A stretch of DNA of 64,000 nucleotides from Verticillium longisporum (taxonomy: Eukaryota; Ascomycota; Sordariomycetes; Glomerellales; Plectosphaerellaceae): assembly GCA_019188255.1 (NCBI GenBank), contig JAETXT010000003.1:5394001-5458000 (forward strand), read 5' to 3'. Shown piece by piece: positions 40,600 to 54,359 of the stretch. Each line of letters begins with the position of its first letter. Within the stretch, counting starts at the first letter, position 1. Below the pieces are notes generated by a model. That model was not told where the DNA came from, ran no database searches, and saw nothing but the letters and a program-made list of their open reading frames with translations. The translations under genes were made by a program, and so were the position numbers.

Positions 40600-43500
40600 T
40601 AAAGTTTAAACTACGTTTTCTAAATAGCTTTCTAGCTCCTAAGTATTATATTTAACTAGCTATTCCGCTTATTTTATTAAATAGAAATTTTATCCTTTAT
40701 CCTCTTTATAGGCTATAATATCCTCGAGTTCCTATTCTTCTTATTCTTTTTCTAATATAGGGAAGTAGGCCGATTATTTAGCGCTTATTTAGTAATCGTA
40801 TTAAGGTTCTAAAGAGGATATTAAGAAGATATTATATATCCTAGTATATATCTCGGGGAGTAATATATAATAGGCCTATTTATTTACTTTCTCTATAATC
40901 TTTATTTAGATATATTTAAGTATTAGCTTCTAATTTAACTTAAAGTAGAAGTTCTTAATAGAGAGGCCTATAATATCTCTAATTTTAAAGACTTTAAATA
41001 TATACCTCTTATTATAATAAAAAGCTTAAGTATATATTATATATTACTAATTTTCGCTAATTAATTAGCGAATAATCGTAATATTTTTAATTCTTTCCTT
41101 TATACCCTTAACCTTAATATCCTCTTTTAGGGCTATATAATCGATTATCCTTAAATAGTACCTATATAGGGCCTTAAATAGTAAGATATTAATAATATTA
41201 TATATATTATTATTATAAAAGAACTCTACTTCTTTTAAATAGTATAGCTACTCCTTTAGCGCTTAGTTATTAATATAGCGAAGGTACTTTTCTAATATCT
41301 AGTAGGTTCTCTCTATTTATCTATCTATCTAAGAGTAATAGGCTATAAATAGATAGTATTTAATTACTCTTTCCTAATAGAATTCCTTCTAGAATTAACT
41401 AATAAGAAGCTTATCCCTATTATTTATAATACCCTCTAAACTCCTAAACCGATATTCTATTTCTTTATAAAGAATAGCACTTAAGCTTATAACTATAAAT
41501 ATCTTATAGATTATTAAGAACTAGGCGACCTTCGTAAAACGACCTATAATAATAAAGATAGAGTTATATTCTAGATTATTATCTTTATTATTAATACTAG
41601 ACCTATAATAAAGTCTAAGGAGATCTTTTAGAAGGGATATAATAGGAGTAATAGTAATTATAGCTTCCTATATAGTTTATACTAGGGTATTTATATCCTT
41701 TAATATATTAAATATTTAATAATATATTAATATATATCTATTAATATATTCTCCTAATAGAACTTTCTCTTTAGAAGTTTAAAGGTCTTATTAGCCCTTA
41801 TATATCCTATTTATAGATTATTATAATACTATTTTAATAGCTCTTTATAGAGAATCCTTTATAAAGGGTTAATAAATTATCCTTTAAAGAGGAAGGTACT
41901 TTATTTATTTAAGATATATTCTATTCTTCTTCTAGCTTATTAGCTTATATTCTCCTTTTAAAGAAAGTATCCTAGATTAATAGCCTATAGACCTCTAATT
42001 AAATTCTTAAATTCTAAAATAGAAATAAGCTTTAATATTATTTTATTCTTTATAAGCTCCTTTATAATAGAATATAGAATATATTAATTTAGAATAATAA
42101 CCTTAGACTCTCCTAAGTCCTTAGACTCTATTTAAGTAATCTCTTAGTAAATCGTTATTAACTTCTTAGCCTCGGCTTTTTAGCTTTAGGGTTAAAAAGG
42201 AGTTTCTTTCTTTACTTTTTTCTTAATAATAATATAAGTATATTTTACCTTTTACTTAAAAGGTAAAATCCCCTTTTCCTTAGAGCTATAATATTATTCT
42301 AATATAGGGATAAGCTTCTATCTTTATAGAATTACTTTTATAATTTAGATATAGGCTCTATTTATAGTATCCTTTAGCTTAATCTTAATAATAGCTTACT
42401 AAATATTTATAGCTAGGTCTTCTATTAATTATAGCTTTTTAGATAAAATAGGAAATATATTATTTATTAATATTTATTCCCCTATATAGTCTAATTACCT
42501 TAAGAGGCTATTAGCTAGGTTTATAGCCCTAGGCTAATATTAGATTTTAAAATTAAAAGATAATAATCTATATACTTATTATATAAGCCTTCCTCGAAAG
42601 TCTCTTATTAGTATTTATATAATACCCTTAAGAGCTTAGTAATTAGTTAATATAATAAAAACCTATCTTATACCCTCTAAGTAATAGTATTAATATTTAA
42701 GGCTCTCTATAATTATAAATAGTTCTTATTATTTAATACTTTATTATTATTTAATTAATAATAGTTTCTATAAATAATAGGTAATAGGCCTCTACCTATT
42801 TTTATACTTTTAGCTAAGGATCCCTAAGATAGTATTATTAGATATATTAATCTCGACCTAGCCTTCTAATATATAGTCTTAATATCTTAAAATTATAATA
42901 ATAATAAATATAATTTTTAACTATTTAAATACCTTTTAAGCCTTAAATAGCTATTCGAATAGCCCCTTCTTAACCCCTATAATACTTCCTTTTAATAGAA
43001 TAGATAAAGGGGCTATTATTTTTAAATAGCTTTCTATAAACCGTTTATAGAAGTTTATAAAGCCTAGGAATATTTATATATTTTTAAAAGATTCTAGGAA
43101 TTACTATTTAATTATAGCTTAGATATAGTTTAGATCTATAATTATATTTCCTTTTAAGATAATAAATCCTAGGAATTCTACTTTATCTTAGTAAAATAAG
43201 TACTTTAATTATTTAATAAAGAGCTTAAAGTCCTAAAGTATTTTTAGGATTTATTAGAAATAGGCTATATATTCCTCCCTTATTTATAAATAGATTAATA
43301 TATTGTCTAAGTAAATAATATAGAAATCGTTTAATAATATAATAAATATTTAATAAATATATATTTAGAAAGTAATAAGAATATTTATTAATCTAAATAA
43401 TATTATAATATATTTATAATATTTATATCTTATCTAGAAAGCCGTTTTCTATTAATTACTCTTCTTAATATAAATCTAGTAATAAGTATCCTAGATATTA

Positions 43501-45650
43501 ACTTTAGAAAAGTACTTTATTCCTATAAAGTAATTTAAAAGTTTATATATTAATAGGAAAAAGTAATAGTTCTTTATCGTAATTATATTAAGGCCTTAAT
43601 AGTCTATATATAGATATAGGCTCCTATCCTTCTTTAATATAAATAGGATTAAGGCTTTTATAGAGCTAATAGACTTTTTAATCCTCTTTATAGCTTCCCC
43701 TTCTATAATATAATAATAGAGCTCTTCTAATTACTTCTATAATAATAAGTAGATAAGGCTATAAAGGGGTTTAGCTCCTTCTTTTAAATCTATTAAATAT
43801 TCTACATCTTTTAATATTAGTAATTCCTTTACTAAATCTTCGGAGAAAATATCTTCGAATTTAGTAAATTCTATAAGAAGTACTTTAGCTTACCCTTTAC
43901 CTAGGAATAAATTATTAATAATAGGGATAATTATATTAAATATTATTACTATAGTTTAAGTAATATAGGTAATATAAACTTTAGCTTTATCCTTAATTAA
44001 TATCCTTATAAACTCTTCTAGGTCTATATTTAATATATAGCCCTAAGTAAAGGATTAAGTAAAAGTATCTATTTAAATGCTTTCCTTCCCTATATTATTA
44101 TTAAATAGGAATATATAGCTAGACCCTTTAAGCTATTCTATATATATAAATAGCTAATATAGTAATTAAGGGTAGTTCTATATATCTAGTAGGTAGAAAG
44201 AGAATACGAATATCCTATAATTAATCGCTATCTAGCTATTAAACGTTTATAATTTAAGGGCTTCTATACTTTCTATTTCTTATAACTTTAATAATTAAAT
44301 AAGAATAGGATTAATAATATCTATTATAATATTAATATCTAAATTAATAGAGAATTTAATCTCTTTATTTTATTATAAAGTAATTATTAATATTTTAATA
44401 GTTTTCCCGATATTTATTTTAAACGTAGTACCTTTTAGATCGGGGCCTATACTAAATCGTTTTCCGAGAGCTCTATTACTTAGACGACCTTAAATTTAAG
44501 TAATTATATATTTATAATTATAGCTTTATATCTCCAGGGGTCTAGCTATAAATAATTTTATATTTAATAGTTAGTTTTATTATAATAGAAGTATATATTT
44601 ATAGATATTATAGGGGTAGCCCCTTAGCCTCTAAATGGAGTTCTTATAAAGTATAGGTTCGGGTTCCTCGTTTAGTAAGGAGTAGTCCTTCTATTATAAT
44701 ATAAAGGTCGTCTTCGTTTTATTAATAATTAATCTTATAAGGTTTCTCTCTTAAGCCCCCTATATATAGGTACTATATTATATTATTCGCCCTAGTTCGA
44801 TTAAGAGTATATTCATTTCCTACTCTCTTATTACTTATTCTACGATTAATTAGTATCTTATATTCTCTAAGCTTTATATATAATTATTTTAATATCCTTA
44901 ATAGGAATATAATACTTTATTAACTTATCTTATATAAACTAAAAGAGCTATTAGAAATATCCGAAAATATACTCTTTACTATAATCTATACTTTTATTAA
45001 ATAATCGGTAAATACTTTCTTAACGATTAAAGAATATTAAAGGGGAGATATCTCTATTACTTTTAAAATATAGCGAATATAGCTATTCCTAATAAATTAG
45101 GTTTTATAAATCCTTTAAGAAGTATTCTTATTTAATAAAGCTTTAAAAGTCCCTTTAATAGATATTTATATTATTAATATTAGGGTCCTCTTAGTAAATC
45201 GCTTCTAGGTTTTATATATAGTTTTATTATATTATTTAAAGAATATAAATAAATTTAATTATCGATTATTTAATAATTTAAAGTATATTTATATTAAACT
45301 AGAAAGTATTTCTAGCTTTAATAATAATAAGCTAATTATTAATTTAAATAATTATAATATCCTCTTTAAATATCTTATAATCATAAATAAGAGGTTTATT
45401 ATAATTCTTTATAATTAGAATCTATTTAGTAAAATATTAGATTAGAAATCGATTTTCTAGCCTCTATTCTTAGAGTTCCTCGACTAAGGCTTAGAATATT
45501 TATAATTAAGGTTCTATTTATCGAGAAAGCTCTTCGATAGTCTAATAATAGTTTAGCGAAAAGGATCTTAATTTAAGTATAATCTTTCTATTACGATTAT
45601 CTCTTAATAATTCCAATAATATCCTTATTAGCTTATTATTTAACTATTAA
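40600..45650 (-). pseudogene. Gypsy-I copy 2 gag-pol relic
   Basis: Collinear with the copy 1 relic: RT about 43800-42700, integrase about 41900-40800. The RT active site near 43300-43325 reads YLDN. All frames contain many stops. Confidence 0.82.
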
Positions 45651-45744
45651 TTACTATAATAAGTAATTCGCTTCTAAGTCCTAATATACTTAATTTAATC
45701 TATTACTTAGCTTAATCTAATTATAGATTATAGAAATTAAAGAA

Positions 45745-45935
45745 TATAAAGGTATTAGGCTAAGGGCCTTAATTAGGGAAAGTAGATAGTTCGGATTTTA
45801 ATTAATATATTAGTATTATAACTTTAACTTATCGAGGCTATTAAGTATAGCCTCGACTCTACTTATAAACTAGATCTTATTACTAATCTATTAGCGATAA
45901 CCCGCTATTAGATATCTAATATCTAACTCCTTATA
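45745..45935 (-). repeat. 5' LTR of Gypsy-I copy 2
   Basis: 191-bp direct repeat of 38000-38190, followed by the CTATC half of the target duplication. Confidence 0.9.
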
Positions 45936-48649
45936 CTATCCTCTTCCTCGAAGGCTAAGAAGTTAGTCTTTAGCCTATATTTATATTCTCTTAAATATTA
46001 AATCTATTATAGGATATTCTTATAATATATATCTATTTAATACTTATCTATAATCCGCTATTAAAGAGTAGTAAATATCTTAATATAGAGGCTTAAAAGG
46101 TATATAATATCGTCCTATATATTAGCTAGTTCGTAGCTAATCTAGGATTATAGTTTAGCTTCTTATTCCTATTAATAGGACTTATCTTTAGTAGTAAGTA
46201 GCTTCGAGAGAGTACCTAGGATAAGGTTTATTTTACTTAGTATATATATAATATTAAAGCGGAATTGGCTTAAGTATATGACTATTAATATATATCTTAG
46301 GTTCGTTTTATTTATATCTACTATTATAAGATTAATATAATTAATAATCCCTTTTAATACTTAGTAATCTATTAATATAATAATAGAGTACTAATAAGAT
46401 TAGATTAATATCTATAGATTTTATATAGCCTATACTAGATAAGCTATTTCTAGTTCTATAGCCTTAGCTAAGGCCTTAGATTTTATCGTTAATCTATACC
46501 TTATTAGAGATATATCTACTATCCTAATAAGCATCTATATAGAATATAAATAGGCCGAAGCCTCTATTATTAATATCTATTTTAAAGAATATAATTTTAT
46601 TTAGGTTATAGTAATATAATAAGGTTAGTTATATTAATTATTCTTATAGAATATAGAATACTTCTTTTTCATCCTCTACTAGAATAAAGGTTCGTTTAGA
46701 GGTATATACTATCTAGGTATACTTACTTATCTTCTTCTAGGGATCGACTTTACCCTCTTCTTAGAGTTATCTAAGTAGAGCGATTTTCTTATCCTCTAGT
46801 AGCTTAGCCTTAAGCTAGTAATATAGGATAAATCTATATAATTATCTAGTTATTCCTAGGTAGGCCTCTAGGTTAGATAATAATATTACGTACTTTAACT
46901 TAGTAATAGTTATTATTCTCTCTACTATAATTAATAATCCTAAAGCATTAACCTGAAATCCTAATAATATAATAGAGGGATATATATAGAAGGACTTTAT
47001 TAGGCTTAATATTAGTCTAGATTCCTCGAAGAGGCTAAGGACTATATATAAATATTCTAGATACTCCTCGAAGGAGTTATTAAAGACTACTATACTCTTA
47101 ATATATATTTAAGCGAAATATTAATATAGATATAGCTTTTAATCTATAAAGTATTAAATATATATTAGAGAGTTCTAATATCCTATTAATATTATATAGG
47201 ACTTTTCTAGTCTCTATAGACTAATAATAATTATTCGATCCTTATAAGCGCTATAGACTAATCATTAATAGAAGAATATAGATATATTAAATACTAATAG
47301 AAAGGCCTTCCTATATAATCTATTAATAATCTCCTCCTATAATAGTATAGGATAATTATCTAATATTAATATATTATTTAATTACTTAAAGTCTATTATA
47401 ATTCTACTCTTATATATACTATTTATAGTCTACTATATAATAAAGACTAAATAACTAAATAAAGTAAGCTACTTTATCTATTCTAGTTATCCTAGCTTAT
47501 ATATCTTATCGAACTTCTTATTAAGTAATTACCTATCTTCGATTTTAAGGGGATATACTTTAAAGCCTAGTTTCTTAGATTACTATCTATTTATTAAGTC
47601 TATCCTTATCTATTTATTATCTAATATTAAGATAATTCTATAATCTCTCTAATAATTAAACGATTCTAATAACTATCTAACTTAATTAGCTTATAAAGGG
47701 TTCTTAATATAAATATTAATACCCTCTCTTATATAGAATTCTTTAATATCCTAAGGGTATTCTATTCTAAGAGATAATTTAAATTCTTATAGCTCCTTAA
47801 GTATAGCTTAGTCTTTATAGCTATTCTTAGATTCTCTAGCGAAGAAGGCTAATACTATATCGTTATCTAGATCGAATTCCTAGTAGCTATATACTACTTT
47901 AACTATATATTAATCTACTAGAAAGCTTCCCTCTAGGTTAGTATCCTCGATATAGCTTAGGTAGGTATTCTAGTCTACCTTTATAGTCTCCTCTAAGTTA
48001 TTAGATATAAATATAAAATATAGTCTAGAATAGGATATTTAATATAATTATATTAAGGGATTATCTATTATAAAGATATATTCTCGTTTAATATTATATT
48101 TATTATAATAAAGGAGTTTATTATATTATATTAATACCCTTATAATTAATCTAAGTAATAGAATAGCCTTAGATATTACTACTATTCTCCTTCTAATTAG
48201 GTTAGATTTCGATTTATATAAGAATAGTATCTATATCCTATAATAGTAATTAAATATTAAATTATTAGAGCTAAAGAATATATCTATTCTATATTAATTA
48301 AGGAACTTATATCTAAGTAGTAGCTTTAGAGCTAGATTCTATATATACTATATTATAATAGTAATATAGCTAAATACCCTAGTATCCTATCTATTAATAA
48401 GATTAGGAATATATAAATTAAAGGTTACTTTATAGTCTAATTTAACTTAGATCCTATTAATTCCTTAAACTATCTTCTCTAATATATCGATTATTATATT
48501 CTTATTAAATTTAGTAAGCTAGTCTTAATCTACTATTATTCTTAAATAAGCGGAGTCTATAATAATATAATACTATTTACTTCTTAATTTAAATAATACT
48601 AGGAATAAATAATATTTATATCCTAATTATCTCCTAATTTATTATTAGC

Positions 48650-48861
48650 TATTAGGGGCACTTATAGAGACTGCTCTATCTACGGACTCTATATTAGGGG
48701 CACCTATAGAGACTACTCTAGCTATGGACTCTAGCTAGACTCTACTAGAGTCCTAGGGCTAGGGCACTCTATTAATAGGGGTATCCGCCTAGATACTAGT
48801 AGTACTAGATAGTTAACTATTTATACTAATACTAATATACCCCTAATATACGGTCCTAATA
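48650..48861 (+). mobile_element. Inverted solo LTR of Gypsy-II in copy b
   Basis: A 170-bp-type LTR in reverse orientation with about 42 bp duplicated inside (TATTAGGGGCAC occurs twice). Perfect target duplication TTAGC at 48645-48649 and 48862-48866. Flanking Gypsy-II sequence is continuous in copy a near 28250. No internal region remains, so the two LTRs of the original insertion recombined. Confidence 0.85.
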
Positions 48862-51330
48862 TTAGCTCTCTAAATATTCTAGGCTTTAAGCCTCGATAAT
48901 ATTATCTTTATTAAATACTAGGAATATAGTCTAGCTATTAGATATCTAGGCTTCTACTATCTATTCTATAATAGTATTTACTATAATACCCTATTATATT
49001 TATAAAGAGTCTTTTCTTATCTATAAGCCCTAGCCTTTAGGTTTTAATAGGGTATAATTATTAGCGAAGATATAATCTATAAATAATTACTTAGACTCGA
49101 AGTACTTCTTATATTTATAGTAATATTATAGTATATATTCTCGCTATAGGGAGTCTTTATATTATAGTTTACTAATTAATATAGAGAAGTATAAGAAAGT
49201 AATTATATTATAATTAATATAGGAGTTTAATATATTTTATTTATCCTCCTTTATTAAGAAAACTTCCTCTACTTTTTTATAATTATCCTATTAGAGGTCT
49301 TATTTATTCTCTTAAGAGTTTTAATTAATTAGATAAACGTATATATAATTAGTCCTACTATAATTATATCTAGTCTATCTTTAATATAGCCTATAGCTAT
49401 CTATATATTAGCTTCTAAATATATAACTATTATATATAAATATAATTTCTCTATAGAATAAGCCTCTAATAATACTACTTCTTCGAAGGAGGTCGTATTT
49501 ATTATTATTATTATATTAGCTTCCTTAGTTATTATATTAGCTATTTTAATTATTATAGGAATTATATCTACTATTATATATAGTTCTATTACCGTTCTAG
49601 TTATTATACCTATTTCTATTCTATTATTAGTCTTCCTTCTAGCTATATCCGTAGCGAAGATCGGTATTACGATTATTATCCTTTCATTAATCTAGCTAAT
49701 ATAAATTATATATTAGGAAAATAACGTTATCTAGTTCATCGTCGTAGCTATAATCGTCGTCTATAGTATATACTATTATAGAGCATTTAGTATCTATTAG
49801 AATAGAGTCTCTCTATAAGAGTTCTACCTTATCCTAAGCATTATAGATAAACGAGTTAATTATAGTATTAAGGTTAGGCTTAAGTAAATATACTATTAGA
49901 ATATTATCGATTTTAAAGTATACTTAGTTTAATTATATTAATAGATTATTTATTCTAATAACGTTATAGAGTCTAATAACGTCGAGGACGAATTTCTAGA
50001 GATTACGATCTATATAGACGTCCTATCTAGAGTACTAATAAGCATTAAGCCACTCTATAGCCTTAATAGAATCTAAAGCGAATTAACGTCTAAATAGCTA
50101 TCTCTAAACGTTAAGCCTAGTATAGAGTCTTTATTTCTCGTCTTTAATTAATATCGTATACTATACCTTAGTGGAGCCTAAGAGTAGCTATAATAGAGTA
50201 TATACTACTATAGCCTATCTATTAATAGTATCTACCTAGTTATTAATAGAGTTAAGAAATATATCGATATCGGTCTAATATACGTCTCGGCTAATAGTAT
50301 AGATTAAGGAGCTTTCCTATTTACTAGAATTAGGTTTATAGTCCGAGTAGAAGTATCTATATATTAATACTTTCTAGTTATTTATAGGTCCTATCCCCTA
50401 ATTTATAGTATTAACTTAGAACTATATCTATAAGATCTCTATTATAACTATTAGCTATTATCATATAGTTATCGTAGAGGCTATTCCTAGAGCTAATATC
50501 TAATCCTATTCTACTATAGCCGATTCTTACTATCCGATAGACGGTATCGGTAATATATCGATTCCGGGAGGGGTAGGTTAATCCTATATAGAGGAAGTCT
50601 CTATTAAAGGGGTTTCTTCGGTTATAGGAATTAGGGTTAATATTATAGAGTGCTTTCGAGCTACTATTCTACTTTTAATCTCTTCTACTTATCTAAATAC
50701 TCTAATCTAATAGTAGTCCTCTTAATCTATAACCTAGAATACTATCTTATCCCTACGTTTCTATTATAAAGTAAATACTAAATAGTATAATCTTAATACC
50801 TTAGCTATATATAAGAATATAGACTTAACCTAATAATAATCGATAACTTACTCTAGCGGATAGTATATCTATATTAACTCCCGGGATCCCGATAACGATA
50901 ATAATATTAACGTTACTCGATAGCCTATATATATACATTACTATTCCTCTAGAATAGAGGCTAATTTACTAAATGCTAATACGATAAATAGATTAAATAG
51001 TAGGATCTTAATTACTTAATCCTAGTAGCTCTCTGCCTAATAATATAGTTAGTAGGCCTTAATATCTATCTCCGATATAGAGAAGTCTCGAGGGAATAAA
51101 ATCTAATAGGTTCGGGGAAGGCTTAATAGGAAACTTATAATAGAGAATCCTATAATAGGAATCTTATAATAGGAATCTTATAATAGATAGGAACTTAATT
51201 CTATCTAGATCTTGACTTTATCTCTTCGCTACGGTAGCGGTAGACTAATATCTTAATAGACTAACTATTATCTTTAATGAAAATCTTAGGATTATATATA
51301 AGAACGATTAGAAAGTCTAGTTATTACTAT

Positions 51331-51500
51331 TATTAGGACCTTATATTAGGGGCATATTAGTATTAGTGTAAATAGTTAACTATCTAGTACTACTAGTATC
51401 TGGGCGGATACCCCTATTAGTAGAGTGCCCTAGCCCTAGGACTTTAGCGGAGTCCAGCCAGAGTCCGTAGCTAGAGCAGTCTCTATAGGTGCCCCTAATA
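51331..51500 (-). repeat. 5' LTR of Gypsy-II copy b (170-bp type)
   Basis: Partner of 33874-34043. It keeps a few unmutated pairs (CTGGGCGG, CCAGCCAGAG). Confidence 0.85.
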
Positions 51501-52276
51501 TCTAAGTTATTAGATATAAATATAAAATATAGTCTAGAATAGGATATTTAGTATAATTATATTAAAGGGTTATCTATTATAAAGGTATATTCTTATTTAA
51601 TACTATATTTATTATAATAAGGGAGTCTATTCTATTATATTAATACCCTTATAATTAATCTAAGTAATAGAATAGCCTTAGATATTACTATTACTCTCCT
51701 TCTAACTAAGTTAGATTTCAATTTATATAAGAATAGTATCTATATTCTATAATAGTAATTAAATATTAAATTATTAAAGCTAAAGAGTATATCTATTTTA
51801 TATTAATTAAGGAATTTATATCTAAATAGTAGCTTTAGAGCTAGGTTCTATATATACTATATTATAATAATAATATAGCTAAATACCCTAGTATCCTATC
51901 TATTAATAAGATTAGGAATATATAAATCGAAGGTTACTTTATAATCTAATTTAACTTAGATCCTATTAATTCCTCGGACTATCTTCTTCTCCGATATATC
52001 GATTATTATATTCTTATTAAATTTAGTAAGCTAGTCTTAATCTATAATTATTCCTAAGTAAATAGAGTCTATAGTAATATAATACTATTTACTTCTTAAT
52101 TTAAATAATACTAGGAATATATAGTACTTATATCCTAATTATCTCCTGATTTATTATTAGCTCCTTAAATATTCTAAGCTTTAAGCCTCGATAATATCGT
52201 CTTTATTAAATATTAGGAATATAGTCTAGCTATTAAGTATCTTAGCTTCTATTATCTACTCTATAATAGTATTAAC
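51501..52276 (-). mobile_element. Gypsy-II copy c: internal fragment
   Basis: Matches copy a about 27599-28385 (also copy b from about 47995). It is broken on the left by the copy b LTR and on the right by the copy d LTR. No ends of its own. Confidence 0.8.
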
Positions 52277-52457
52277 TATTAGGACCTTATATTAGGGGCA
52301 TATTAGTATTAGTATAAATAGTTATCTATCTAGTGCTATTAGTATCTAGGCGGATACCTATATATTAGGAGTAGAGTGCCCTAGCCCTAGGACTCTAGCG
52401 GAGTCTAAGTCCGCAAAGAGTCTAGGGCTAGAGCGGCCTCTATAGGTGCCCCTAATA
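52277..52457 (-). repeat. 3' LTR of Gypsy-II copy d (181-bp type)
   Basis: Same type as copy a. The internal sequence after it starts CTACCGCCTCCTCGAGG, the complement of the polypurine tract. Confidence 0.88.
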
Positions 52458-54070
52458 CTACCGCCTCCTCGAGGCACTATATCTATATAGTAGAATATAA
52501 TCCTTAATTGCTAATTATATAATATAAATTCTAATATCCTAATTATATAGCTATCTACTATTTATATTATTATATAATAAACTATAATCCTTAATTTCCT
52601 AATTATATAATATAAACTCCTAATATCTTAATTAATCTACTATTTATATAATCTTATTACTTATATTCTCATTCCCTCTATAGCTAAGGCTGCTCTAGTC
52701 TTAGAGCTTATTCTATTAATACCTCTTTATTAGCGGATTAGAGTCTTATCCTAGTCGCTTCTTACCCGCTAAGTATAGGGATTCTTCCTAGAGCTTATCT
52801 TTATTAAGTATATCTAGTTCTATAGGCGGAATTAGTAAATATAGGGATAAGCTTATAGTACTTATAGTTTTAGTTTTAGTAGACGACCTACTAGCTAGCG
52901 ATTACTATAGCGATAACTTAGCTAGAGTCTACGATAACTTAATTAGAGTCTATTAGAATAGGGGTCGTAATAGTATGCCTCTTAGAGATAATTAGTATAA
53001 ATATAGTACGATTAAGTATACTAGTAGGAATCCCTTTATTAGTATATACTATATAGTCCTAGATTATAAATCTAGTTCTATAATAGAGGAGGTTCTAGCT
53101 AATAGCGATAATATCGGTAATCTATATTCTATTATTAATATTATTATAATAAGTAATTATATCCTACTATTTATTCCGCTAATTACGTCCTTAAGAGCCT
53201 TAATTCTATTATAAATAGCTTTAATTAGGTTATATAAATTATATTAAATAGTATTATTCTAGAGTTAGAGAATCTTAGCTAATATCTAATCGATTTATAT
53301 TAGGATTATATTCTATAAGCTAATAAGGTTAATCTACTTTTAAGAGATATTAAATAAGATCGCTATAATTACTTTATTAGCTTTATTAAGCTTAGAATCT
53401 ATATATTCTAAGGTATAATTATCCCCTTAAGTATTTACCTAGGTAGATTCTACTATAAAGGAGAGTATTCTATTAATTATTCTAGAAACTATTATCTATT
53501 AGCCTTTAAGGATATTCTCTTATACCCTAGGATACTATTATCTATTAAGAGTATTTAGGTCTTTATTATTAAATAAATCGTTCTTATTTAATTTAATATA
53601 TATAGATTATAGGACTTTAGATAGTATTATTATAAGAAAGGGAAATAATATATCGTCTTACTCTAACTAATAGTAGGCTCTATTATATTTCTATTAGCGG
53701 ATAATTAATATACATTTACTTTTCTCTATTAAATTAATAGCTATAAATAAGTTCGTAAAGTAAAAGCTATTATCTTTCTAAATACTATTTAAGAAAAATA
53801 CTTATTTATAGTAGATATTATTAAGTTTACTAGGTTCGAGAAGAGTCTAAATAGAAGCTTTAATTTTAAGACTAATATAATAAGTAGCTTAAAGCTATAT
53901 TATCTATTCTATTCTATATTATTTATCGAGAAATAATCGCTCTCCTATCTTTATTTAATAATATAGATTATAGATAGCGCTTCTAATTATATTATAAAGG
54001 AGTAAGTAGCCTATTATTAAGTAAGAGAGGACCTATCTAATTAATTAAGCTTAGAATTAAATACCTCCTA

Positions 54071-54359
54071 TATTAAGAGGGCTTTACTACTTATATAAAC
54101 CCTGATTCATTACTTTGGCTATACCTGAGAGCTCTGAATAGGTAGGGTAGGTAATATAAGACTTATAATGATTATTAATGCTTTTTCTCTAAATCACTGC
54201 TACCTACGTAAATCAGATATACCTATCTAATTCACCGATCACGTAAGCTGTAAATTACGTGCTCCTGAGAGCTGTGAATCCTAGCCCCGGTAATCACTAT
54301 ATCGGTGAATCCTATATAGTGATTACCGACCTAAGTAATCCCCTAATATTAATTTAATA
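54071..54359 (-). repeat. 3' LTR of Copia-I, weakly mutated
   Basis: 289 bp that keep many CA/TG pairs (CTGATTCATT, TTTGGCTA, CCTGAGAGC). A perfect 15-bp inverted repeat at 54288-54302 and 54314-54328 can form a hairpin with an 11-nt loop. Confidence 0.92.

Larger units (their letters stand above)
38000..45935 (-). mobile_element. Gypsy-I copy 2: complete Ty3/Gypsy element (minus), 7,936 bp
   Basis: LTRs of 191 bp at 38000-38190 and 45745-45935. Target duplication CTATT (37995-37999) and CTATC (45936-45940), one C/T difference, within Gypsy-II integrase sequence that is continuous in copy a. Polypurine tract AGAGGGGGGG (minus) at 38191-38204. Pol is on the minus strand; the 3' third carries the putative antisense frame. 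This is the only uninterrupted Gypsy-I in the window and the best reference for the family. Confidence 0.93.
33874..51500 (-). mobile_element. Gypsy-II copy b (minus), hosting Gypsy-I copy 2 and a solo LTR
   Basis: LTRs of the 170-bp type at 33874-34043 and 51331-51500. The body is 34044-37999, 45936-48649 and 48862-51330, collinear with copy a except that roughly 225 bp of integrase (copy a about 25047-25272) are deleted at 37742. The RT region near 47090-47115 aligns to copy a but the YxDD position is no longer DD. The bases beside the outer LTR ends (GTCCT left, TCTAA right) do not match: left is Gypsy-I, right is Gypsy-II internal sequence. So the outer ends probably come from recombination. 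Confidence 0.85.

Noticed and set aside
54071..54359. Island of near-normal sequence as a possible effector-type gene
   Set aside because: It is the less mutated 3' LTR of Copia-I and has no ORF.
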